64,000 bases of DNA from NCBI GenBank assembly GCA_029264305.1, contig JARICA010000015.1:1-64000 (forward strand). The letters are read 5' to 3'. A model generated the notes under the pieces. The model was given only the letters and a program-made list of their open reading frames with translations, did not search any database and had not been told where the DNA came from. How positions within the stretch are numbered: position 1 is the first letter of the stretch; each line of letters opens with the position of its first letter. Made by a program: the position numbers and the translations under genes. This document shows, one piece after another, positions 27,601-36,300 of the stretch. The stretch is from Faecalimonas sp. (lineage in GTDB: Bacteria > Bacillota > Clostridia > Lachnospirales > Lachnospiraceae).

Positions 27601-28756
27601 AATATAACATTTTCTTAATAGATTTCTTACCCATATTATCTTTTGTTACCCATATAAATCCAGAATCAATGTATGCTTGGTTTCCCATACCAAGAGATGC
27701 TCTTGCTGCTGAAATAACTGTAGCATATCCCATTCCATATGGATTCTGCACAATTAGTCCACTTACTCTTTCATCTTTCAATGCTTTTAATTGATTTTCT
27801 CCACCATCTACAGAAACAATTTTTAACTCATTATCTTTTTGTAACGCCTTTAGCAACTCTTCATTCACCGTAACATTCGTAGAAAAAGCACCTTTAATAT
27901 TTGGATTTTTCTTCATCATATAGCGAATGGCTTCTGTCTGTGTTATTTCTTCTGGAAGGACATCTTTTCCTCCCTCCATTTTATTCTTGTTTCTTTCAGC
28001 AGCAATCACTTTTGACACTTCTTCCAAATCATCTAAATGATATACAAGAGGCACTTTTATATTCGGATGATTCTCTTTTAATTCATTTAAAAATCCTTGT
28101 TCACGTTGTTTTGCACTTGTAGATTCCTTATCATGTACAAACAATGCCACATCTCCCGCATCATCTACTATAGATGCTAATTTTGTAGCTCCCATTTTCC
28201 CTATTTCGCTGTTATTAGCTGAAGTCATTGCTTGGATATTCTTATAATCACTTCCCGAATCAAAAGCAACAATTGGAATCCCATTTTCTGCCGCTAAGTC
28301 AAACTGTACTTCACAAGCTGTGGAATCAATAATCGCAATTCCAACTGCAACCGGATTTCTAGCCAACTCTTCATCTAAAATATTAATCTGCTCCTCGATA
28401 TTCTCACCTTTGGCAGAACCACTATAATTCACTTTAATTTTATCTTCACCCTTATATCCTAAGGCATTATTCAAATCTTCTTCTGCCTTTTCGGCTCCTT
28501 TTTTTACTTCATTCCAAAATTCACTATCGCTACTCTTTCCTATTATAGATATGTAAGAACCTGGTTCAAGTTTGATTCCTGATACATCACTATACGCAAT
28601 TGGATTTAAAACATCAAGATTTCCTTGTCTTTCATTTATTTGCTTTTCACCATCTTTTAATACGATATTTTCTTTCTGTGTATCCGATGAAGCACATGAA
28701 GAAAACAATACCGCAGTGCAAACTAAACTTAAAAGCACTTGTAACTTTCTTTTCAT
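27599..28756 (-). CDS. Orphan sugar-binding lipoprotein (type 1 periplasmic binding fold)
   Basis: 385 residues with a lipoprotein signal (LLSLVCTAVLFSSC, lipobox Cys) and a RbsB/LacI-type substrate-binding fold: ISIIGKSSDSEFWNEVKKGA at the start, GIPIVAFDSGSD in the middle and GGENQLKALKDERVSGLIVQ late. It would bind a sugar or similar ligand outside the membrane. No permease or ATPase gene is adjacent, so it may serve a distant transporter or act as a sensor partner, perhaps for the convergent histidine kinase. GGAGTG precedes the ATG. Confidence 0.85.
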   Translation of the reverse strand: MKRKLQVLLSLVCTAVLFSSCASSDTQKENIVLKDGEKQINERQGNLDVLNPIAYSDVSGIKLEPGSYISIIGKSSDSEFWNEVKKGAEKAEEDLNNALGYKGEDKIKVNYSGSAKGENIEEQINILDEELARNPVAVGIAIIDSTACEVQFDLAAENGIPIVAFDSGSDYKNIQAMTSANNSEIGKMGATKLASIVDDAGDVALFVHDKESTSAKQREQGFLNELKENHPNIKVPLVYHLDDLEEVSKVIAAERNKNKMEGGKDVLPEEITQTEAIRYMMKKNPNIKGAFSTNVTVNEELLKALQKDNELKIVSVDGGENQLKALKDERVSGLIVQNPYGMGYATVISAARASLGMGNQAYIDSGFIWVTKDNMGKKSIKKMLY

Positions 28757-28924
28757 CTTTTTTATACACTCCTAATTATTTCACATTATTTTTGATACTG
28801 TTACTATACACTAATTTTGTGAAAAAAGAATAAATTTTTTCTTAATTTTATAAATTACTTATCCAAAACCTTCTCAACTTGTATACTGTATTCAATTTAG
28901 TACAATCTAACCACCTTTATACTA

Positions 28925-28953
28925 TTGACGGTTGCCCCTTTTTTCCTTATAAT
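28925..28953 (+). promoter_or_regulatory. Promoter of the pyruvate formate-lyase operon
   Basis: TTGACG (28925-28930), 17-base spacer, TATAAT (28948-28953). It leaves a leader of about 90 bases containing a small ACTAG...CTAGT hairpin (about 28986-29012). Confidence 0.82.
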
Positions 28954-29051
28954 TTAGGCGTAGTGAATATTTTAACAAACTAAAGACTAGTGTATATGTA
29001 CACTTCTCTAGTAGCATTATAAAGCAAACACAATTTAGGAGGATTTTTAAA

Positions 29052-31163
29052 ATGGAAAAAAACTGGAATTCTAGTTGGGACGGTTTTAAACCTGGCCGTT
29101 GGAATCGTACATCTGTAAATGTCCGCAACTTTATTCAGGAGAACTACACTCCATATGAAGGAGATGATTCTTTCTTAGCTGGACCAACAGAAGCAACTAC
29201 AAAACTTTGGGCTCAAGTAATGGACCTTTCTAAACAGGAACGTGAAGCAGGTGGAGTATTAGATATGGATACAAAAATCGTATCTACAATTACTTCTCAT
29301 GGACCTGGATACTTAAACAAAGATTTAGAGCAAATCGTTGGTTTCCAGACAGACAAACCTTTCAAACGTTCTCTTCAGCCATTTGGTGGTATTCGTATGG
29401 CACAGAATGCTTGTCATGAAAACGGATACGAAGTAGATCCTGAAATCGTAAAAATCTTTACAGAATACAGAAAAACACACAATCAGGGTGTATTTGACGC
29501 TTACACACCAGAAATGAGACTTGCAAGAAAATCTGCTATTATCACAGGTCTTCCAGATGCTTACGGACGTGGACGTATCATCGGTGACTACCGTCGTGTT
29601 GCATTATACGGAACAGATTGGTTAATCGAAGACAAAAAACAACAATTAGCAACTTCTTTAGTAAGAATGACAGGAGATAATATCCGTCTTCGCGAAGAAT
29701 TATCTGAACAAATTAGAGCACTTGGCGAATTAGCTAAATTAGGTGAAATTTACGGATATGATATCACAAAACCTGCTTCAAACGCAAAAGAAGCTATCCA
29801 GTGGTTATACTTTGGATACCTTGCAGCAGTTAAAGAACAAAACGGTGCTGCTATGAGTCTTGGACGTACATCTACATTCCTTGATATCTATATTCAACGT
29901 GACTTAGACAGAGGATTAATTACAGAAGAACAAGCTCAGGAATACATTGACCACTTTATTATGAAATTACGTCTTGTTAAATTTGCACGTACACCTGAAT
30001 ATAATGCATTATTCTCAGGTGACCCAACATGGGTAACAGAATCTCTTGGTGGTGTTGGTGTTGACGGACGTCCACTTGTTACAAAGACATCATTCCGTTA
30101 CTTACACACACTAGATAACTTAGGAACTGCTCCAGAACCAAACTTAACAGTTCTTTGGTCAACACGTTTACCACACGCATTCAAAGAATACTGTGCTAAA
30201 ATGTCAATCAAATCATCTTCTATTCAATATGAAAATGATGACTTAATGCGTCCTACTCACGGTGATGACTACGCAATTGCTTGTTGTGTATCTTCAATGA
30301 GAGTTGGTAAAGAAATGCAGTTCTTCGGAGCACGTGCTAACCTTGCAAAATGTTTATTATACGCTATCAACGGTGGTATTGATGAAAAACTTAAAATTCA
30401 GGTTGGACCTAAATACCGTGCAGTAGAAGGCGATGTACTTGATTATGATGATGTAATGTCAAAATTTGATGATATGATGGAATGGTTAGCAGGACTTTAT
30501 GTAAATACATTAAATATCATTCACTATATGCATGATAAATATTCTTACGAAAGACTTCAAATGGCTCTTCATGATAGAGACGTTAAACGTTACTTTGCTA
30601 CAGGTATCGCTGGACTTTCAGTAGTTGCTGACTCTTTAAGTGCTATTAAATATGCAAAAGTAACACCTGTAAGAGATGAAGATGGATTAGTAGTAGATTA
30701 CAATGTAGAAGGAGATTTCCCTAAATACGGAAACAATGATGACCGTGTTGATGAAATCGCAGTTGAAATTGTTCGTACATTTATGGACAAAGTAAGAAAA
30801 CACCACACATATCGTCACGGTGTTCCAACAACTTCTATTTTAACAATTACTTCTAATGTAGTATATGGTAAGAAAACAGGTAACACACCTGACGGAAGAA
30901 AAATGGGAGAACCATTAGCACCAGGAGCAAACCCAATGCACGGTCGTGATTCTCACGGAGCATTAGCTTCACTTGCATCAGTTGCTAAAATTCCTTTCAG
31001 ACACGCTCAGGATGGTATTTCAAATACATTCTCTATTATTCCTGGAGCATTAGGAAAAGAAGATCAGATTTTTGCAGGAGATCTTGACATTGACAGAATC
31101 GAAGAATGCGGAAATCAAGCTTGTAACATTCCAAACATCATGGAAAGTATTGATAACGAATAA
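29052..31163 (+). CDS. pflB: Pyruvate formate-lyase catalytic subunit lacking the glycyl-radical tail
   Basis: 703 residues covering the PFL barrel of formate C-acetyltransferase (pyruvate + CoA to acetyl-CoA + formate). Active-site Cys411-Cys412 ([12 protein letters not shown]) correspond to the Cys pair of E. coli PflB. The protein stops at NIMESIDNE, before the C-terminal region that normally carries the radical glycine (RVSGYAV). That region is the separate downstream gene with its own ribosome binding site, so this is a two-polypeptide enzyme and not a truncation. AGGAGG precedes the ATG; strong promoter at 28925-28953. Codon use is highly biased, as expected for an abundant fermentation enzyme. 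Confidence 0.94.
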   Translation: MEKNWNSSWDGFKPGRWNRTSVNVRNFIQENYTPYEGDDSFLAGPTEATTKLWAQVMDLSKQEREAGGVLDMDTKIVSTITSHGPGYLNKDLEQIVGFQTDKPFKRSLQPFGGIRMAQNACHENGYEVDPEIVKIFTEYRKTHNQGVFDAYTPEMRLARKSAIITGLPDAYGRGRIIGDYRRVALYGTDWLIEDKKQQLATSLVRMTGDNIRLREELSEQIRALGELAKLGEIYGYDITKPASNAKEAIQWLYFGYLAAVKEQNGAAMSLGRTSTFLDIYIQRDLDRGLITEEQAQEYIDHFIMKLRLVKFARTPEYNALFSGDPTWVTESLGGVGVDGRPLVTKTSFRYLHTLDNLGTAPEPNLTVLWSTRLPHAFKEYCAKMSIKSSSIQYENDDLMRPTHGDDYAIACCVSSMRVGKEMQFFGARANLAKCLLYAINGGIDEKLKIQVGPKYRAVEGDVLDYDDVMSKFDDMMEWLAGLYVNTLNIIHYMHDKYSYERLQMALHDRDVKRYFATGIAGLSVVADSLSAIKYAKVTPVRDEDGLVVDYNVEGDFPKYGNNDDRVDEIAVEIVRTFMDKVRKHHTYRHGVPTTSILTITSNVVYGKKTGNTPDGRKMGEPLAPGANPMHGRDSHGALASLASVAKIPFRHAQDGISNTFSIIPGALGKEDQIFAGDLDIDRIEECGNQACNIPNIMESIDNE

Positions 31164-31191
31164 GAATAAAACAATATAGGAGGAAATCACT

Positions 31192-31434
31192 ATGGCAGTA
31201 AATCAACAGCAAATCGATAACTTAGTAAATATGTTAGACGGTTATGTAGAACAAGGTGGACATCACTTAAATGTAAATGTTTTTACTAGAGAAACATTGT
31301 TAGACGCTCAGAAACACCCAGAAAACTACCCACAGTTAACAGTTCGTGTTTCTGGATACGCAGTAAACTTTATCAAATTAACAAAAGAACAACAGGACGA
31401 CGTTATTTCACGTACATTCCACGAAGGTATGTAG
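31192..31434 (+). CDS. grcA: Separate glycyl-radical domain of pyruvate formate-lyase (GrcA-like)
   Basis: 80 residues equal to the C-terminal end of [23 protein letters not shown] with the radical site at Gly55. It starts 28 bases after pflB with AGGAGGAAATCACT and ATG. In E. coli the similar YfiD/GrcA is a spare part that repairs oxygen-damaged PFL; here pflB itself has no such tail, so this small protein must be the obligatory radical-bearing subunit. The downstream activase would install the radical. Confidence 0.92.
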   Translation: MAVNQQQIDNLVNMLDGYVEQGGHHLNVNVFTRETLLDAQKHPENYPQLTVRVSGYAVNFIKLTKEQQDDVISRTFHEGM

Positions 31435-31457
31435 ACAATAAAGTTCAGATATGAATC

Positions 31458-31501
31458 AAACCGGGCAACTTCATGCTTTCATGAGGATTTGTCCGGTTTT
31501 T
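31458..31501 (+). terminator. Hairpin with T-tract between grcA and pflA
   Basis: AAACCGG (31458-31464) pairs with CCGGTTT (31493-31499), with an inner CATG...CATG pairing, followed by T. It should let pflB-grcA be expressed far above the activase. Confidence 0.75.
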
Positions 31502-31534
31502 CATTAGTGCCTGTATATAAAAGGGGGTTTTATT

Positions 31535-32293
31535 ATGACAAAAGGTTATATACACTCTATAGAAAGTTGTGGAACAGTTGATGGTCCTGGAATTCGCTAT
31601 GTTGTCTTTCTTCAAGGATGTCCTATGAGATGTCAGTATTGCCATAATCCAGATACTTGGAAAGTTAATGTAGGTAAACAACTTACTGTCGAAGAAGTAT
31701 TAGAAGGTTTTTATACCAATAGACCTTTTTACCGAAATGGCGGAGTAACTGTTACTGGTGGTGAACCAATGATGCAGATGGATTTCCTAATTGAGTTATT
31801 TACCCAGTTAAAAAAAGATGGTGTGCATACTTGTATTGACTCTTCAGGAATTATGTTTCAACCACATAACAAAATTTTCATGAATAAATTAAATATTCTT
31901 CTTGGACTAACTGATTTAATCATGCTTGACATCAAACACATTGATGATGAAAAACATAGAACTCTGACTGGACAATCGAATAAAAATATTCTTGCTTTTG
32001 CAAAATATCTAGATGAAAAAAATATTCCTGTGTGGATTCGTCATGTTGTTGTTCCAGGAATTACACTTTATCAAGAATATTTAGAACGTTTAGGCAAGTT
32101 TATAAGTACATTAAATAATGTAAAAGCACTTGATGTTCTTCCATATCATTCTATGGGCAAAGTAAAATATGAAAATTTAGGCATGGATTATCCTTTAAAA
32201 GATACTCGAGAAGCAACAAAGGAAGAAGCTGCTGCTGCTAAAAATATTATTCTTTCTGCTTACAAAAAAGGGAAAACAGAAAACATGTACTAA
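31535..32293 (+). CDS. pflA: Pyruvate formate-lyase activating enzyme (radical SAM)
   Basis: 252 residues. The radical-SAM cluster motif is CX3CX2C at Cys29, Cys33 and Cys36 (GCPMRCQYCHNPDTW); GGVTVTGGEP is the SAM-contact motif. It abstracts hydrogen from the radical glycine, here predicted to be Gly55 of the separate GrcA-like subunit. An AAAAGGGGG-type ribosome binding site precedes the ATG. Partly separated from pflB-grcA by a terminator. Confidence 0.94.
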   Translation: MTKGYIHSIESCGTVDGPGIRYVVFLQGCPMRCQYCHNPDTWKVNVGKQLTVEEVLEGFYTNRPFYRNGGVTVTGGEPMMQMDFLIELFTQLKKDGVHTCIDSSGIMFQPHNKIFMNKLNILLGLTDLIMLDIKHIDDEKHRTLTGQSNKNILAFAKYLDEKNIPVWIRHVVVPGITLYQEYLERLGKFISTLNNVKALDVLPYHSMGKVKYENLGMDYPLKDTREATKEEAAAAKNIILSAYKKGKTENMY

Positions 32294-32306
32294 ATTCAGA
32301 GCATAA

Positions 32307-32567
<261 letters not shown>

Positions 32568-32595
32568 TAACACATTATATATTGGACATCAGTCT

Positions 32596-32639
32596 AAAAG
32601 AGTATAGTGAAACTAGATTCGTTTCACTATACTCTTTTT
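32596..32639 (+). terminator. Terminator after the ferredoxin gene
   Basis: AAAAGAGTATAGTGAAAC (32596-32613) pairs with GTTTCACTATACTCTTTT (32621-32638), then T residues. Confidence 0.9.
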
Positions 32640-32690
32640 ATTTTTTATATTCTCGAATATTGTCAAAACTTGCGGTCAAAACTTTTCATC

Positions 32691-32713
32691 TCATACCATA
32701 TTCTATGGTATGA
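32691..32713. promoter_or_regulatory. 9-bp inverted repeat, possible MerR operator
   Basis: TCATACCAT, five bases, ATGGTATGA, ending 46 bases before the MerR-type gene. MerR proteins bind such repeats in their promoters, so autoregulation is plausible. Confidence 0.5.
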
Positions 32714-32758
32714 TTAAGATGTATTAAAACGATATAAAACAACTTAGGAGGCGATTGT

Positions 32759-33337
32759 ATGGGCGAAGTCCATTATATGATTTCTGAAGCGTCTAAACGT
32801 GTCAACGTAGAAACACATGTTTTGCGTTATTGGGAAGAAGAGTTGGAATTACCTATTGGACGTACAGAAATGGGACACCGGTACTATACAGAAGAGAACA
32901 TACAACTATTCCGTTGTATCAAAGAACTAAAGGCACAAGGAATGTTTTTAAAAGATTTAAAAAATATGATACCTGATATTCTTCGTCTAAAAGAACAGAA
33001 AATGGCGCAGACAAAGGAGCAGACGGAAATGACTGTTTCCAAGGCTCAAATTGTACAAGACCATAAACATGAGCAATTACAAACTCTTCTTGGACAAGCT
33101 TTTCAACATATCCTTGAACAAAATAACAAAGCATTAGAAGCCTCTGTTACAAAAGCTGTCAGCGAAAAAGTCTCAAAAGAAATCAGTTTTCTTCTAGAAG
33201 CAAAAGAACGACAAGAAGAAGAACGTTTCAAAAAATTAGATTCACTTATTCGACAACAACAAACCTTGCGAAAAGAAGCTGGAAAATCTTCTGCAACCAG
33301 AAAATTTCGTCGTCTTCTTGGTGTCGGCGAAATCTAA
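32759..33337 (+). CDS. MerR-type DNA-binding protein with long coiled coil
   Basis: 192 residues. The N-terminal about 70 residues are a MerR winged helix (YMISEASKRVNVETHVLRYW, GHRYYTEENIQLFRCIKELK). The rest is Gln/Glu/Lys-rich and strongly helical, with a basic tail (RKFRRLLGVG). There are no cysteines for metal sensing. The architecture recalls chromosome-binding or phage/plasmid MerR-like proteins (RacA type) more than classical effector-binding regulators; the role is unknown. AGGAGGCG precedes the ATG. Confidence 0.82.
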   Translation: MGEVHYMISEASKRVNVETHVLRYWEEELELPIGRTEMGHRYYTEENIQLFRCIKELKAQGMFLKDLKNMIPDILRLKEQKMAQTKEQTEMTVSKAQIVQDHKHEQLQTLLGQAFQHILEQNNKALEASVTKAVSEKVSKEISFLLEAKERQEEERFKKLDSLIRQQQTLRKEAGKSSATRKFRRLLGVGEI

Positions 33338-33373
33338 AAAACGGGGAGATAACATTTGTTACCTCCCCGTTTT
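33338..33373. terminator. Bidirectional terminator between MerR and GH95 genes
   Basis: AAAACGGGGAG (33338-33348) pairs with CTCCCCGTTTT (33363-33373), with TAAC/GTTA continuing the stem. Confidence 0.88.
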
Positions 33374-33385
33374 CTTATTAAGTTA

Positions 33386-36300
33386 TTATTTCATTTTTCT
33401 TCTTCTAATAATAATCCCTATACCTGTAATAGCACACAATCCAATGATTCCCCATAATACAATAGGTGCTGTATCGCCTGTTTTTACAGAACTATTCTGA
33501 TTACTATTCTGACTGCCATTTCCATTTACAGTTCCGTTATTATTTCCACTCGTATTTCCGTCATGGTTTCCATTGTCATGATCTCCGCCATTATTATTTC
33601 CACCATTGTTATCTCCATTTCCATCAGGATTTGGAGGAGTAATCGTTTCCGATTTTACAATTACTTTGATTGTAGTAGAAACATCATTTGGATTGATCAC
33701 ACCATCTTTTAACTCTAATACTCCATGTAGTGTGTAAGTTCCATTTTCATCGCTATTATAATCGCCTTTTTCCCATTTCACTGAAAGTTCTTTGTCTAAT
33801 CCTGATTCCAACTGCACCATAACTGTCTTTGGTAAATTTAATTGAGCAAATGCGGTTCCCTTTTCTACTGTTAAACTTTCAGGTTCTGTTACACTTACGA
33901 TTACCTGATCTGCCTTTTCTTCACTAAACACAAAGGCAAACTGTGCTGGAAGTGACTGATGTCCTTTGTTATCAAATGCAATAATTTTTACAACATATGT
34001 TTTGTCTTTTTCAAGTCCGGCTAAAGTAAATTCTTCTTTATCTGTTGTTCCTTTTTTCACACCATCTACATATACGATATAACCTGCCACTTCTGTAGCT
34101 GCTGGTGCTTTCCATGTTAATTTTACACTATCTTTTCCAGAAATTGTTTTTACAATATCTGTTACTGAAGGAAGTGTATTGTCTGCATTTGGGTCTGTTG
34201 TTGTCACATGATTGACTTCAATTGCTTTTGCTGATTTTCCGCCCTCATTTACTGCGTAAATCTTGAAGTTATATGTTGTTCCTGGTTTCAATCCTTTTAC
34301 TTTTATAAATGTATCTGTAGATTCTACTTTTACATTGTGTTCTGCATCTACGATTTCGTAAGAAGTTGCACCTCGAACAGCATCCCATTCTAATGCTACT
34401 AGTTTTGATTCAACAAGAATCGCTTTTCCTTTTTCATCATTTACAACAGGAGCTTGTGCTTTTCCTAATGTTGTAATTGCTGTTTCTAAATCTTTTTGTG
34501 CTTTATTAACTACTTCTTGTGTTGCATCATCTTTATTCATAACTTTCACAGCTTCATCGTACACTTTTTTAAATGTTGTCCATTTATCTTGTGCATAAGC
34601 TGATTCAGAAAGTTTTGAAGCTTTTGTAATTGTATCTTGTAATTGAGCTTTATCTACTTTAACACCTTCTGTAGAAGATAAAACTTTTAAATAATCAAGA
34701 TTAACTTGTTTCTTACCATTTCTTGATTTCACTACACATTTTATCTTATGTGAGCCTTGATTCAAATCCATCTTTTTAAATAATAATTGTTGGTCATCAC
34801 CATTTGCAGAACCTTCTAAAGATTTTATTCCTTGACTTTGACCATCAATAAATACTTCTAAACTTCCCCAAGAAGTATGTTTTTGAACATACACTTCAAT
34901 TCCTGTTCCATTAAAGGTATATTCAAAATATGCATTTTCCTCTCCACATTCTGTTTTCGTTCCACCATGATGTCGATCAGCTTCTCCAGCCCATGTAGAC
35001 CAATTTCCATGCCATGTTATTTTATCATTTCTAGTTCCTTTATCTCCGGTCTTTGTTCCATCTTCTACAATTGTTTCCTGAACTTCATTGTCTTTCTTAA
35101 TGGCTACTTTTAATGTCATTTCTCCAGATTTTGTCTTATCCGCTTTTGACACTGCTTTAATTTTAACTTCACCATTTTTATCTTTCACTGTCACAAGACC
35201 AGCTTCATTTACTGTTGCAATAGAGTCATCTGAAGATGTCCATGTTACACTCTGATCTTTCACTTCTTTTGGTAAAACTTCTGCTTTCATTTGTACAGTA
35301 CTGTTTGCTTTTCCTACAGTTGTAATACCAGCTACTGTAGATACTTTCACAGAAGAAGGTTTTGCAGTTGTACGATCTAATACATTGAATGCATCTAATT
35401 CTACTTTTGTACGTTTTCCTTCGCCTTGGCTACTCTTATTTAATACTTTTAAAACAATTGTATGCTTTTCAGGAGTTTTAGATAAATTATCTTTTGTAAA
35501 TACCGTTTTCTTACGTTCTGTTGACGCACTATATGTATCTACTTCTCCATGTGATTTACCATCAATAAATACTTCGATTTTTCCTCTATCGTGGTTTGTA
35601 CAAGTAATCACTTCGATTCCTGTTCCAACAAATGTAAGAGAAGCTGTTTCTCCACCTTGTGGTGTTTCTAAGTATTTAATTGTGCCATTGTGATTTACAT
35701 TTTCATCCCAATTTGCCCATGCCCCATGATATTGTATACGACTATCTCTATCATCAATCATACCTGCCATATCACTCATATCATTTACTAAAACAAACTC
35801 TGTTTTCTTTGATTCTTGTCCTGCTACTACTGCTGTAATTTGATATTTCATTTCCCCAAGTTTTTTATCTGCAGTAATATCTTTATAAGAATTTGTCTTT
35901 ACATTGCTTGCAATTAACTGTACATCACCGTTTTCTACTTTACGATATACATTAAATGTTCTTCCTTCTGCTTTTGCTTCATCCCAAGTTAGATTTACGT
36001 TATTCGCATCTACTCTTTCTGCAGTAAGTCCTGTAGGCATTTCTACACCTGCTGGAATATTTTTAATTGTATATTTGTGACCTTTTGTTGTGTCAAAAGA
36101 AATTCTATCTGCTGAAATTGGTTTTACTTCTACTACTTTTCCATTCTCATCTAAAACAGTTGCTAATGAAGCATTTTTCACTTGAACAGTTGCTTTTCCA
36201 CCATTTTTAGATAAAATTGTTGCTTCTGTTACATTTTTATTTGCCCATTTCATGTTTACTTCAAAATTACCACGTGCAACAAGCCCTTGAACACTTCCGT

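Noticed and set aside
31164-31191. Sequencing frameshift splitting pflB
   Set aside because: The gap contains a proper stop, an AGGAGG site and an ATG, and the second gene adds a complete N-terminal helix not present in the first.
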